Below, piece after piece: positions 14,937-22,885 of a DNA stretch of 32,560 nt; the stretch's first letter is position 1; every line of letters starts with the position of its first letter. Source of the DNA: Micrococcales bacterium UBA7469 (GTDB taxonomy: Bacteria > Actinomycetota > Actinomycetes > Actinomycetales > Microbacteriaceae); contig DLPB01000023.1 in the NCBI GenBank assembly GCA_002479805.1, forward strand, positions 1 through 32,560, written 5' to 3'. A model generated the notes under the pieces. The model saw only the letters and a list, made by a program, of their open reading frames with translations, searched no databases and was not told the origin of the DNA. The position numbers were made by a program, and so were the translations under genes.

Positions 14937-16211
14937 TCAATTGGACTCCAGCATCGTTTGCCACAGCTTCACAAAATCCGGCATGGTCTTTGAGGTGGTA
15001 GCGATGTTTTCAACCTCAATGCCATCGATGCGCAGCCCGAGAATCGCGGCTGCGGTGGCCATCCGGTGATCTTCGTAGGTGTGCCACACCCCACCGTGCA
15101 GCTCTGCCGGGTGAATTTCAAGCCCATCTTCGAGCTCGGTCACCTTGCCTCCGAGCTTATTTAGCTCATTGGTAAGCGCGCTGAGTCGATCGGTTTCATG
15201 ACCTCTGAGGTGAGCAATTCCGGTGATGCGGCTGGGGGTATCGGCAAGTGCCGCAAGCGCTGCAATTACCGGTGCCAGCTCGCCACCGATTGATAGGTCG
15301 ATGTCCAGGCCGCGAATTCGGCCGTTGCCTGAAATTTTCAAAACGTCATCGCGAAGCTGGAAGCTAGCTCCCATCATCGGGAGAATTCGAATAAATTCTG
15401 CACCTACCTGAGTTGTGACGGTCGGCCAGTTTGGAATCCGCACCTCACCGCCGGCGACCATTGCGGCGGCCAAGAACGGTCCGGCGTTTGAAAGATCCGG
15501 TTCGATGACCTTGCGACCACCGGCGATTGGCCCCGGTTCAACTCTCCAGGTTCGCTCATCAATCGTGTGGGCTGTAACACCGCGTTGCCGCAGGGTTTCC
15601 AGGGTCATTTCGATATGGGGGACTGAAGGCAACTCCTCGCCGATGTGCTTGAGGGTCAAACCCTTTTCAAACTTGGCTGCTACCAGCAGCAACCCAGAGA
15701 CGAACTGGCTGGAAGCTGAAGCGTCGATCTCCAGTAGGCCCCCTGCGACGCCTCCGGTGCCCAGCACGGTAAATGGCAGTGATTTGGTTTCGGCAATGAC
15801 CTCGACGCCCAGCGCTCTGAGTGAATCGATGGTGGTGTGCATCGGGCGACGCCTTGCGCCTTCATCACCGTCGAAGGAAATTTCTCCGGTGGCCAATGTG
15901 CTCAGCGGCGGCACAAAGCGCATCACGGTTCCGGCTAGTCCGCAATCAATGGTTGCCGGCCCCCGCAGCTTTCCCGGTGTGACCAGCAAATCATTACCCT
16001 GCCACTGAAAACCAACCCCGAGCGACTCCAGCGCCGCAATCATGAGCTTGGAATCGCGCGATTCCAGTGGCGCAACCAGCAAGGTCGGTTCGCTCGCGAT
16101 TGCCGATAGTAGAAGCTCTCGATTGGTGAGTGATTTTGAGCCGGGCAGTGCAACCGTGGCATTCAATACTCGCCCCTTGGGGGCAGGCCAGAGCGGTTGC
16201 GAAGAAGTCAT
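14937..16211 (-). CDS. aroA: 3-phosphoshikimate 1-carboxyvinyltransferase (EPSP synthase)
   Basis: A 424-residue enzyme condensing phosphoenolpyruvate with shikimate 3-phosphate in aromatic amino acid synthesis. Signatures: LPGSKSLTNRELLLSA (residues 22-37, with the conserved Lys, Ser and Arg), LAGTVMRFVPP, DGDEGARRRPM, and the C-terminal LRGHETDRLSAL and YEDHRMATAAA. The length is normal. The ATG at 16209-16211 is chosen: it gives the usual short N-terminus, and TATCTT ends 7 bp before it. The in-frame extension to 16334 crosses the sigR promoter. First gene of the operon and divergent from sigR, the arrangement known from other actinobacteria. Confidence 0.96.
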   Translation of the reverse strand: MTSSQPLWPAPKGRVLNATVALPGSKSLTNRELLLSAIASEPTLLVAPLESRDSKLMIAALESLGVGFQWQGNDLLVTPGKLRGPATIDCGLAGTVMRFVPPLSTLATGEISFDGDEGARRRPMHTTIDSLRALGVEVIAETKSLPFTVLGTGGVAGGLLEIDASASSQFVSGLLLVAAKFEKGLTLKHIGEELPSVPHIEMTLETLRQRGVTAHTIDERTWRVEPGPIAGGRKVIEPDLSNAGPFLAAAMVAGGEVRIPNWPTVTTQVGAEFIRILPMMGASFQLRDDVLKISGNGRIRGLDIDLSIGGELAPVIAALAALADTPSRITGIAHLRGHETDRLSALTNELNKLGGKVTELEDGLEIHPAELHGGVWHTYEDHRMATAAAILGLRIDGIEVENIATTSKTMPDFVKLWQTMLESN

Positions 16212-16218
16212 TAGCTCA

Positions 16219-16224
16219 AAGATA
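16219..16224 (-). promoter_or_regulatory. Putative -10 box of a leaderless aroA operon mRNA
   Basis: TATCTT on the minus strand ends 7 bp before the aroA ATG; no Shine-Dalgarno element lies between. TTGCCT upstream is too close to serve as its -35 box. Confidence 0.4.
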
Positions 16225-16303
16225 CCCAATCTCAGGCAATCCCGCCTTTTTGTGCTGTTTGACGATTGTGTCCGGATTGCAACTATTGGCCCTAGCTTTA
16301 CCC

Positions 16304-16331
16304 TTGCCAGAAGGGAAAACCCCAATAGACT
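16304..16331 (+). promoter_or_regulatory. Putative sigma-A-type promoter of sigR-rsrA
   Basis: TTGCCA (16304-16309) and TAGACT (16326-16331) are 16 bp apart, and the ATG follows 8 bp after the -10 box. The spacer includes the small inverted repeat GGGAAAACCC (16313-16322). TTGACG at 16259-16264 is a second -35-like element without a good partner. I see no GGAAT-GTT pair, the SigR self-recognised type. Confidence 0.55.
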
Positions 16332-16339
16332 CACAACTG

Positions 16340-16921
16340 ATGCAAAATCCGAAGTCCGAGAAACTTATCTCGTTTGAAACACAAGCCCTCCCACTTATGC
16401 CGCAGCTCTACGGTGCAGCACTTCGTTGGACCCGTAACCCAAGCGATGCGGAGGATTTGGTTCAGGAAACTTTTGCAAAGGCCTTTGCCGCCTGGGGGAA
16501 ATTTGAGCAAGGAACGAATCTAAAGGCCTGGCTTTTTAGAATCATGACCAATACCCACATCAACCTCTACAACAAGCGAGCCAAAGATCAGGCGAAAACC
16601 GCCCTCGATGACCTTGAGGACTGGCAGGTTGGCATGGGCGAATCTCTCACCACCTCCAACACGCGAAGTGCGGAAGCTGTTGCGATGGATAATCTTCCGT
16701 CTAAAATCATCCGCGATGCACTAGATCAGATTCCTGACGAGTTCAGAATGGTGGTTTATTACGCGGTGGTAGAAGGCTTGCCATACGCCGAAATAGCCGA
16801 AGTTATGGACACCCCGGTGGGAACCGTAATGTCTAGGTTGCATCGCGGGAAGAAAATGTTGAAAACTTTGTTATCTGATTATGCCAAGCAAGAAGGCTAT
16901 CGGGTCGTAGAGGAGGAATAG
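16340..16921 (+). CDS. sigR: ECF RNA polymerase sigma factor, SigR/SigH-like
   Basis: A 193-residue extracytoplasmic-function sigma factor of the SigR (ECF12) type, which in actinobacteria directs thioredoxin and mycothiol genes under disulfide stress. Region 2 contains LYGAALRWTRNPSDAEDLVQE and LKAWLFRIMTNTHINLYNK; region 4 contains LDQIPDEFRMVVYYAVVEGLPYAEIAEVM with helix-turn-helix PVGTVMSRLHRGKKML. The acidic linker between them (DDLEDWQVGMGES) is typical. The frame is open upstream to 16130, but the ATG at 16340 gives the usual N-terminus and follows a promoter. The stop overlaps the start of rsrA by 1 bp (TAGTG). Confidence 0.92.
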   Translation: MQNPKSEKLISFETQALPLMPQLYGAALRWTRNPSDAEDLVQETFAKAFAAWGKFEQGTNLKAWLFRIMTNTHINLYNKRAKDQAKTALDDLEDWQVGMGESLTTSNTRSAEAVAMDNLPSKIIRDALDQIPDEFRMVVYYAVVEGLPYAEIAEVMDTPVGTVMSRLHRGKKMLKTLLSDYAKQEGYRVVEEE

Positions 16922-17163
16922 TGAAGCAGGTTGACTGCGAAGAAGTAAAGCGCAGCGTCCACGAGTTCCTACACTCCGAGATGCAACAAGAGCAGCAGGA
17001 TGACATCACTGCTCACCTTGCCAACTGCGATTCATGCGAAGAGCACTACGACATTGAGATTGTTTTCAACCAGGTTATTCAGCGCTCTTGCGATGAGGCT
17101 CCAGCTGAGGAGTTGGCAAAGCGCGTCATGCAGCGACTACGCGAAGTTCAAGATCACGACTGA
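16921..17163 (+). CDS. rsrA: Zinc anti-sigma factor, RsrA-like
   Basis: An 80-residue anti-sigma factor expected to hold SigR inactive until its thiols are oxidised. The HxxxCxxC zinc motif is His32-Cys36-Cys39 (HLANCDSC). Additional Cys6 and Cys57 match the positions of the redox-active and zinc-linked cysteines in RsrA. No membrane segment is present, as expected for a cytoplasmic redox sensor. The GTG start shares one base with the sigR stop and is preceded by AGGAGG (16911-16916), favouring equal production. Its last 10 bp overlap the convergent SGNH gene. Oxidant type is inferred from the family. Confidence 0.92.
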   Translation: MKQVDCEEVKRSVHEFLHSEMQQEQQDDITAHLANCDSCEEHYDIEIVFNQVIQRSCDEAPAEELAKRVMQRLREVQDHD

Positions 17164-17756
17164 TCTTGTGGCTCGGTAAGACCCAGCCACTCAAACCAAC
17201 CTCTATTTAGTACCAACCAAGCCACCAAGCCGTAGCCAACCTGTCCGGGAAGCCCCCTTGGGTGAGCACTGGTTTCCTGCTGCCAACCATCGTGCTCTCG
17301 AAGCGGCTTGAAGCAGTCCACATAAGGGATCTGACGTCTTCTGACGACATCTTCAAAGCCGGCCGATAGGTGTTCAATCTCATGATCGGTCTCGGCATCG
17401 CCGGTTGGAGTTGGACCCACCACAAACACCTTAACGCCCTCGCGCAGGGCGTCATCCAGTAGTGACGCCAGATTCAGCCGCGAGCGCGAGATGGTGACCT
17501 GGGCCTTCACGTCCTGCGATCCAAGGGCTATCACCAGGTAGTTCTCGGTCTGCGGGGTAAAGCGCGGCATGGCCTCGCTTCTCCAGCGCTCTAGGAGCTC
17601 AGAGGTGGTTTCGCCAACCATCGCCAGCGGAAAGAATGCCACATCTTCGCCCTGCGGCAGACGTGCCTGAACTCGACCCAACCAGCCAAGCCCCTTAGGG
17701 TCGCCAGACGCAGTGAGTAACTCATCACCGAGAATAACTACCCTGAGAGAGCGCAT
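17154..17756 (-). CDS. SGNH/GDSL-fold protein without the standard catalytic residues
   Basis: A 200-residue cytoplasmic protein with an SGNH-hydrolase-like layout: first strand LRVVILGDELL, GWLGRV, block III ALGSQD, FVVGPTPTG, and a late SAHPRGLPGQVGY. The catalytic positions are unusual: Glu12 where the GDSL Ser should be, Gln81 in place of the GxND Asn, and Thr162 three residues before His165 in place of the DxxH Asp. Related actinobacterial proteins with GDEL at this position exist as I recall, so this may be a distinct subfamily. Esterase activity should not be assumed. The ATG overlaps the kgd stop by 1 bp (TAATG), so it is translated after kgd. It overlaps rsrA at the 3' end. Confidence 0.8.
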   Translation of the reverse strand: MRSLRVVILGDELLTASGDPKGLGWLGRVQARLPQGEDVAFFPLAMVGETTSELLERWRSEAMPRFTPQTENYLVIALGSQDVKAQVTISRSRLNLASLLDDALREGVKVFVVGPTPTGDAETDHEIEHLSAGFEDVVRRRQIPYVDCFKPLREHDGWQQETSAHPRGLPGQVGYGLVAWLVLNRGWFEWLGLTEPQDQS

Positions 17757-20700
17757 TAGCCCTGGAATGCTCGCTGGATTAAGTCAGCTTGTTCAGCCGC
17801 GTGACGCTTGGCAGAACCAGAAGCAGGCGAGGCAGAAGCAGGCCTTGCAACCGGGGTGAAGTTGATGCCGTACTTAGGCATAAACAGACCCATGTAGGTC
17901 CAAGGACCCTGGTTTAGCGGCTCGTCCTGCACCCAACGCAGTTCTGCATTCGGGAACTGCGCGATGGCAGCCTGCATTTCGGCAACCGGGGTTGGGTAGA
18001 GCTGCTCAACACGAACGATGGCGGTTTGGCCATCTCCGCGCTTTTGGCTCTCCGCCAATAGATCCCAGTAGACCTTGCCCGAGCAGAACAGCACCTTGGT
18101 TACCTTGGCGGCATCGAGGTTCTGCTCGTCGCTGATAACCGGACGGAAGCTGCCGGTGGTGAAGTCCTCGACCGCAGAAGATGCTGCCTTGAGGCGTAGC
18201 ATCGACTTAGGAGCAAAGACCACAAGTGGACGCTTAGGCGAGGTGAATGCCTGACGGCGAAGCAGGTGGAAGTGCGAAGCCGGAGTCGATGGCTGTGCCA
18301 CAGTCATGTTGTTCTCGGCACACAGCTGCAAGAAGCGTTCGATGCGAGCGGACGAGTGGTCTGGTCCCTGACCTTCGTATCCGTGCGGTAGCAACAGTAC
18401 GAGCGAGGAGAACTGGTTCCACTTCTGCTCGGCAGAGGAGATGAACTCGTCAACCACGGTCTGAGCGCCGTTTACGAAGTCACCGAACTGAGCTTCCCAG
18501 AGGGTGAGCGAGTTTGGATCCTCAACCGAGTAGCCGTACTCGAAGCCCATGGCGGCATATTCGCTCAACAGCGAGTTGTAAACCTGGAAACGCGCCTGCT
18601 GCTCAGAGATGTACTGCAGTGGCATCCACTCCTGACCGGTGAGGCGGTCGTGGAATGAGGCGTGACGCTGAACGAAGGTTCCGCGACGAGCATCCTGGCC
18701 CGAAAGGCGAACGTTTACGCCCTCAACCAAGAGCGAGCCGAAAGCAAGAAGCTCACCAAAGCCCCAGTCGATGCCACCTTCTCGGCTCATCTCGACGCGC
18801 TTCTGCAGCAGTTGAGCGAGCTTAGGGTGCACGCTGAAGCCCTCTGGCTGGTTAGCGTGGGCATTTCCGATGGCCTCAACCATTTCCTTGGCGATTGCGG
18901 TTGGACGAACCAACTGCTGCTTCTCGCTTGCGGTAGTGCCGATGCCAACTGGGCGCTCGCGCAGCTCAACCGGCTGGCTCATCGCCTCGTGAACATCGAT
19001 AAACGCCTGCTCCAGAGACTGCTGGAAGGCAAGGTTGGCGGCATCAAACTCTTCCTGAGTGATGTCGCCACGACCGATTAGGTTCTCCATGTAAAGCGTG
19101 CGGACGCTGCGCTTGTGCTCAATCAGGTTGTACATCAATGGCTGAGTCATCGAAGGGTCATCACCTTCGTTGTGACCGCGACGACGGTAGCAAACGATGT
19201 CAATGACAACGTCCTTCTTGAACTCCTGACGGTATTCAAAGGCTAGCTTCGATACTCGAACCACAGCCTCTGGGTCATCGCCATTGACGTGGAAGATCGG
19301 TGCCTGAATCGCCTTGGCAACGTCGGTTGAGTAAACCGAGGTTCTGGAGTCCTTTGGCAGGGTGGTAAAGCCAACCTGGTTGTTGACCACAATGTGGATG
19401 GTGCCACCGACCTTGTAGCCCTCAAGCTGACTCATCTGCATGGTCTCGGGAACAACACCCTGACCAATAAACGCAGCATCACCGTGAATCAGCACTGGTA
19501 GCACTGGGAAGTTGTCTGGGTTGCCCAGTGCATCCTGCTTGGCGCGAACGATTCCCTCGAGAACTGGGTTTACCGCCTCTAGGTGAGATGGGTTTGCAGC
19601 CAAGGAGACCTTTACGGATGAGCCATCGCTAAACGATGCCACGCCCTCGGTGCCCATGTGGTACTTCACGTCTCCAGAACCCTGAACGCTCTTGACGTCA
19701 GTCGAGCCCTCGAACTCGCGGAACACCTGACCGTAGGTCTTACCGGCGATGTTGGTCAAAACGTTTAGGCGACCGCGGTGAGCCATACCGATGGCCACCT
19801 CGCTCATGCCGGCATGAGCTGCCTGCTGCAAGATCTCATCAAGCGATGGAATCAGCGATTCGCCACCTTCGAGTGAGAAGCGCTTCTGCCCCACAAACTT
19901 GGTCTGCAGGAAGGTTTCGAAAGCCTCGGCCTGGTTTAGCTTGTTCAGAACCCTGAACTGCTCTTCCTTGGTTGGCTTCTGATATGGGCGCTCCAGCTTC
20001 TCCTGGAACCAGCTACGCTCGGCAGGGTTCTGGATGTGCATGTACTCCACACCAACGGTGCGGCAGTAGCTGTCGCGCAAAATGCCAAGCATGTTGCGGA
20101 ACTTAGCCTTGGTGCGACCACCAAAACCACCGGTCTTGAAGGTGCGATCTAGGTCCCAAAGGCTCAGACCATAAGAGCGAATATCGAGATCTGGGTGCCA
20201 GCGCTGCTGGTACTCAAGTGGGTCGATGTCCGCAATTAGGTGACCGCGAACGCGGAAGGCGTTGATGTATTCCTGAATACGAGTGTTCTTGCCGTTTTCA
20301 TCGGCAAGATCCCAGTGGAAGTCGCTTGCCCACACCACCGGGGTGTATGGCACTCGCAGGTCGGCAAAGATCTGGTCGTAGAAGCCGCGCTCGCCCATCA
20401 GCAATTCGTTGATGATCTTGAGGAACTCGCCGCTACCGGCACCTTGAATCACGCGGTGGTCATAGGTGGAGGTGAGGGTGAGAATCTTGCCGATGCCCTG
20501 TTCGGCAAGCATCTCCTCGGCCATGCCCTGGAACTGTGCTGGGTAATCCAAAGCTCCTACTCCAACGATGCAGCCCTGGCCGCGGGTTAGTCGCGGTACA
20601 GAGTGTACGGTGCCGATGCCTCCGGGGTTGGTTAGCGAAATGGTGGTGCCAGCAAAGTCTTCGGCGGTGAGCTTGTTGTCACGTGCCTTCTTTACAAGGT

Positions 20701-21466
20701 CCTCATAGGCCACATGGAATTCGGCAAAGTTCAGGCGCTGTGCGCGCTTGATATTTGGCACCAAAAGCGCTCGGGTGCCATCTGGCTTCGGGATGTCGAT
20801 CGCTAGACCGAAGTTGATGTTTGCTGGGGTAACCGCAGCAGGCTTGCCGTCAACCTCGTCGTAGAAGACGTTCTGGCTCGGGAACTCTTTGAGGGCCTGC
20901 ACCACGGCGTAACCGATTAGGTGGGTGAAGGAAACCTTGCCGCCTCTGGTGCGCTTCAGGTGCGAGTTGATGACAATGCGGTTGTCAATCAAAAGCTTGG
21001 CCGCCACCTGGCGAACGCTGGTTGCGGTTGGGATAGAAAGCGATGCGTCCATGTTCGAGGCCAAGGTCTTAGCCATGCCGCGCAACACGTTTACCTCGGG
21101 CTGTTGCTCATCTTCGGCTTCCACAATCGACATCGCGCCGGTGGCCGCTGGCAGGTTGGCTGGAACTGGAGCGTTTACCGCGCTGGTCTCGCTGGCTTTG
21201 GCAACTGGCACGGTTATTGCCTCGGTGACCGGTGCTGCCGAGCTGTCGTAGCTGGTGACCACGGTTGAATCGGTTGAGATTACCGGAGCTGCTGGTGCCG
21301 CCGCAGTGCCGCCTGGCTGCTGGGTGAGCTGGTAGCGCTCGAGGATCGGCCACCAAGACCGATCAACCGAGTCCGGGTTCTGTAGCCATTGGCCGTACAT
21401 TTCTGCAACTAGCCATTCGTTTGCGCCAAAATCTGCGTCGGATGAGTGATTGTCGGTTGACGACAA
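17756..21466 (-). CDS. kgd: Multifunctional 2-oxoglutarate dehydrogenase/decarboxylase E2-E1 fusion
   Basis: A 1236-residue actinobacterial Kgd/OdhA protein that decarboxylates 2-oxoglutarate with thiamine diphosphate in the TCA cycle and works with separate lipoyl-bearing E2 and E3 partners. In order: a short E1 N-terminal segment (FGANEWLVAEMYGQWLQNP), an Ala/Pro/Thr linker (about 52-110), a succinyltransferase-like domain (about 125-355, His337 in TYDHRVIQG, no lipoyl domain), and the E1 part with VRGHLIADIDPL, GMAHRGRLN, GDAAFIGQG and NNQVGFTT (thiamine pocket), ending RHAAEQADLIQRAF. The start is TTG (21464-21466) with AAAGGGG (21472-21478) five bases upstream. Length and domain order match the family. 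First gene of a two-gene unit. Confidence 0.97.
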   Translation of the reverse strand: MSSTDNHSSDADFGANEWLVAEMYGQWLQNPDSVDRSWWPILERYQLTQQPGGTAAAPAAPVISTDSTVVTSYDSSAAPVTEAITVPVAKASETSAVNAPVPANLPAATGAMSIVEAEDEQQPEVNVLRGMAKTLASNMDASLSIPTATSVRQVAAKLLIDNRIVINSHLKRTRGGKVSFTHLIGYAVVQALKEFPSQNVFYDEVDGKPAAVTPANINFGLAIDIPKPDGTRALLVPNIKRAQRLNFAEFHVAYEDLVKKARDNKLTAEDFAGTTISLTNPGGIGTVHSVPRLTRGQGCIVGVGALDYPAQFQGMAEEMLAEQGIGKILTLTSTYDHRVIQGAGSGEFLKIINELLMGERGFYDQIFADLRVPYTPVVWASDFHWDLADENGKNTRIQEYINAFRVRGHLIADIDPLEYQQRWHPDLDIRSYGLSLWDLDRTFKTGGFGGRTKAKFRNMLGILRDSYCRTVGVEYMHIQNPAERSWFQEKLERPYQKPTKEEQFRVLNKLNQAEAFETFLQTKFVGQKRFSLEGGESLIPSLDEILQQAAHAGMSEVAIGMAHRGRLNVLTNIAGKTYGQVFREFEGSTDVKSVQGSGDVKYHMGTEGVASFSDGSSVKVSLAANPSHLEAVNPVLEGIVRAKQDALGNPDNFPVLPVLIHGDAAFIGQGVVPETMQMSQLEGYKVGGTIHIVVNNQVGFTTLPKDSRTSVYSTDVAKAIQAPIFHVNGDDPEAVVRVSKLAFEYRQEFKKDVVIDIVCYRRRGHNEGDDPSMTQPLMYNLIEHKRSVRTLYMENLIGRGDITQEEFDAANLAFQQSLEQAFIDVHEAMSQPVELRERPVGIGTTASEKQQLVRPTAIAKEMVEAIGNAHANQPEGFSVHPKLAQLLQKRVEMSREGGIDWGFGELLAFGSLLVEGVNVRLSGQDARRGTFVQRHASFHDRLTGQEWMPLQYISEQQARFQVYNSLLSEYAAMGFEYGYSVEDPNSLTLWEAQFGDFVNGAQTVVDEFISSAEQKWNQFSSLVLLLPHGYEGQGPDHSSARIERFLQLCAENNMTVAQPSTPASHFHLLRRQAFTSPKRPLVVFAPKSMLRLKAASSAVEDFTTGSFRPVISDEQNLDAAKVTKVLFCSGKVYWDLLAESQKRGDGQTAIVRVEQLYPTPVAEMQAAIAQFPNAELRWVQDEPLNQGPWTYMGLFMPKYGINFTPVARPASASPASGSAKRHAAEQADLIQRAFQG

Positions 21467-21504
21467 GGGTGCCCCTTTGAACGAATCCTTTAAAACCGCT
21501 CCTT

Positions 21505-21530
21505 AGTCTACCCGTGATGCAAGCTATAGT
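21505..21530. promoter_or_regulatory. Divergent -10 boxes between kgd and the CNNM gene
   Basis: TAGACT on the minus strand (21505-21510) would start kgd near 21498, leaving a leader of about 32 nt with the AAAGGGG site. TATAGT on the plus strand (21525-21530) would start the CNNM operon near 21537. The 114-bp gap shows nothing else of note. Confidence 0.45.
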
Positions 21531-21580
21531 GTTTTATGAATATGGAGCCCAGTAAACATAGCCACAGGCAGGGTCGGTAG

Positions 21581-22885
21581 ATGTCCGATTACCTGCTGCT
21601 TGCCGTCGGCATCCTGCTCACAATCGGCACCGGTCTTTTTGTGGCCAGTGAATTTTCCCTCATCAATGTGGAGCGCATTGAGCTTGAGGCGATGCGCGAT
21701 GCTGGCAAAAAAGGTCTAGATCTTCCTATCAAGGCGGTAATCAAGACCTCAACTCACCTCTCCGCTGCCCAGCTCGGCATCACCCTGACCACCTTGCTGA
21801 CCGGTTATGTCGCTGAGCCAGCACTCACCAGGCTGCTGGGACCGTGGCTGTTATCGCTCGGTGTTACCGAAAACCTGCTGCAGCCGGTAGGGGTTGCCAT
21901 CGCGATGGTGATTGCAACCATCTTCAGCTTCCTGATTGGCGAGCTAGTTCCAAAGAACATGGCACTGAGTGAGCCGGTAAAGATTTTGAAGTTGGTGGTT
22001 GGTTTCCAGGTGGCCTTCTCTTGGCTCTTTGGTCCGCTGATTCACCTTTTGAACTCCAACGGAAACTGGCTTGTTCGCCGCTTTGGTATTGAGCCAAAAG
22101 AGGAGCTCTCATCTGCTCGCAGCCCCGAGGAGCTATCGTCTCTGGTTCGAAGAAGCGCTCACCTAGGTTCTCTGGAGCAGGACACCGCGCAGCTATTGGA
22201 AAAGACCATCTCGCTCTCTTCGCTCAATGCCAATGACGTGATGACTCCAAGGCCAAAGATGTATTCGCTTTCCCGCGAGGAAAGCGCAGCGGATCTGATT
22301 GAGCTTGCTCGCTCCACCGGCCACTCCAGGTTCCCGGTTGCCGGGGAGGATGAGGATGACATCGTGGGTGTTGTGCACCTAAAGCGCGCCATCACGATTC
22401 CGCTAGAGCGCCGCTCTCAGGTCCCGGTCAGTGCACTAATGGTTGAGCCACTCCGGGTTCCAGAGACAATGCCTCTGGATGCGCTGATTTTGCAATTGCG
22501 CGGTAAGGGGCTGCAATTCGGTGTGGTTATTGATGAATACGGTGGCACCGCTGGCATCGTGACGCTGGAAGATGCCATCGAAGAGTTGGTGGGTGACCTT
22601 GATGACGAGCACGATAAGGCTCGCAGTGCAGTGACCAAATTCTCCGACGGTTCGCTTGCGTTCTCTGGACTACTTCGACCCGCCGAACTCAAAGAGCACG
22701 GCCTGTTGATCGCAGAAGATGAGGACTACGACACCGTCTCCGGTTTCATAATGACTGAGCTGGAGAAGATTCCCGAGGCGGGCGATCAGGTGAGGATTCC
22801 TGCCGGCTTTTTGACCGTGACCCGCATGGATGGCCGAAGGGTTGATCGAGTGAGATTTGAGCCAGTCGAGGTGGAAGATGAATAA
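21581..22885 (+). CDS. CNNM/CorC-family membrane protein with CBS pair, first of two
   Basis: A 434-residue protein of the 'hemolysin C/CorC/TlyC-related' group. Domains: CNNM/DUF21 transmembrane domain with about four helices (residues 1 to about 175, including FVASEFSLINVERIELEAM), a CBS pair (about 215-330, with VMTPRPKMYSLSREES and GVVIDEYGGTAGIVTLEDAIEELVGDLDDEHD), and a C-terminal CorC_HlyC domain (about 350-430). Relatives act in Mg2+ or Co2+ export or homeostasis; there is no real support for haemolysis. The ATG at 21581 follows GGTAG. The GAGGTGGAAGATGAATAA end carries the start of the next gene, overlapping by 8 bp. Confidence 0.9.
   Translation: MSDYLLLAVGILLTIGTGLFVASEFSLINVERIELEAMRDAGKKGLDLPIKAVIKTSTHLSAAQLGITLTTLLTGYVAEPALTRLLGPWLLSLGVTENLLQPVGVAIAMVIATIFSFLIGELVPKNMALSEPVKILKLVVGFQVAFSWLFGPLIHLLNSNGNWLVRRFGIEPKEELSSARSPEELSSLVRRSAHLGSLEQDTAQLLEKTISLSSLNANDVMTPRPKMYSLSREESAADLIELARSTGHSRFPVAGEDEDDIVGVVHLKRAITIPLERRSQVPVSALMVEPLRVPETMPLDALILQLRGKGLQFGVVIDEYGGTAGIVTLEDAIEELVGDLDDEHDKARSAVTKFSDGSLAFSGLLRPAELKEHGLLIAEDEDYDTVSGFIMTELEKIPEAGDQVRIPAGFLTVTRMDGRRVDRVRFEPVEVEDE

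Noticed and set aside
15415..16008. 197-codon plus-strand open frame opposite aroA
   Set aside because: It is Ser/Pro/Arg-rich mirror sequence of a highly conserved enzyme, with no start signals.
16212..16334. N-terminal extension of aroA
   Set aside because: The added residues are unlike any EPSP synthase and would run through the sigR promoter; the ATG at 16211 has a -10 box at the right distance.
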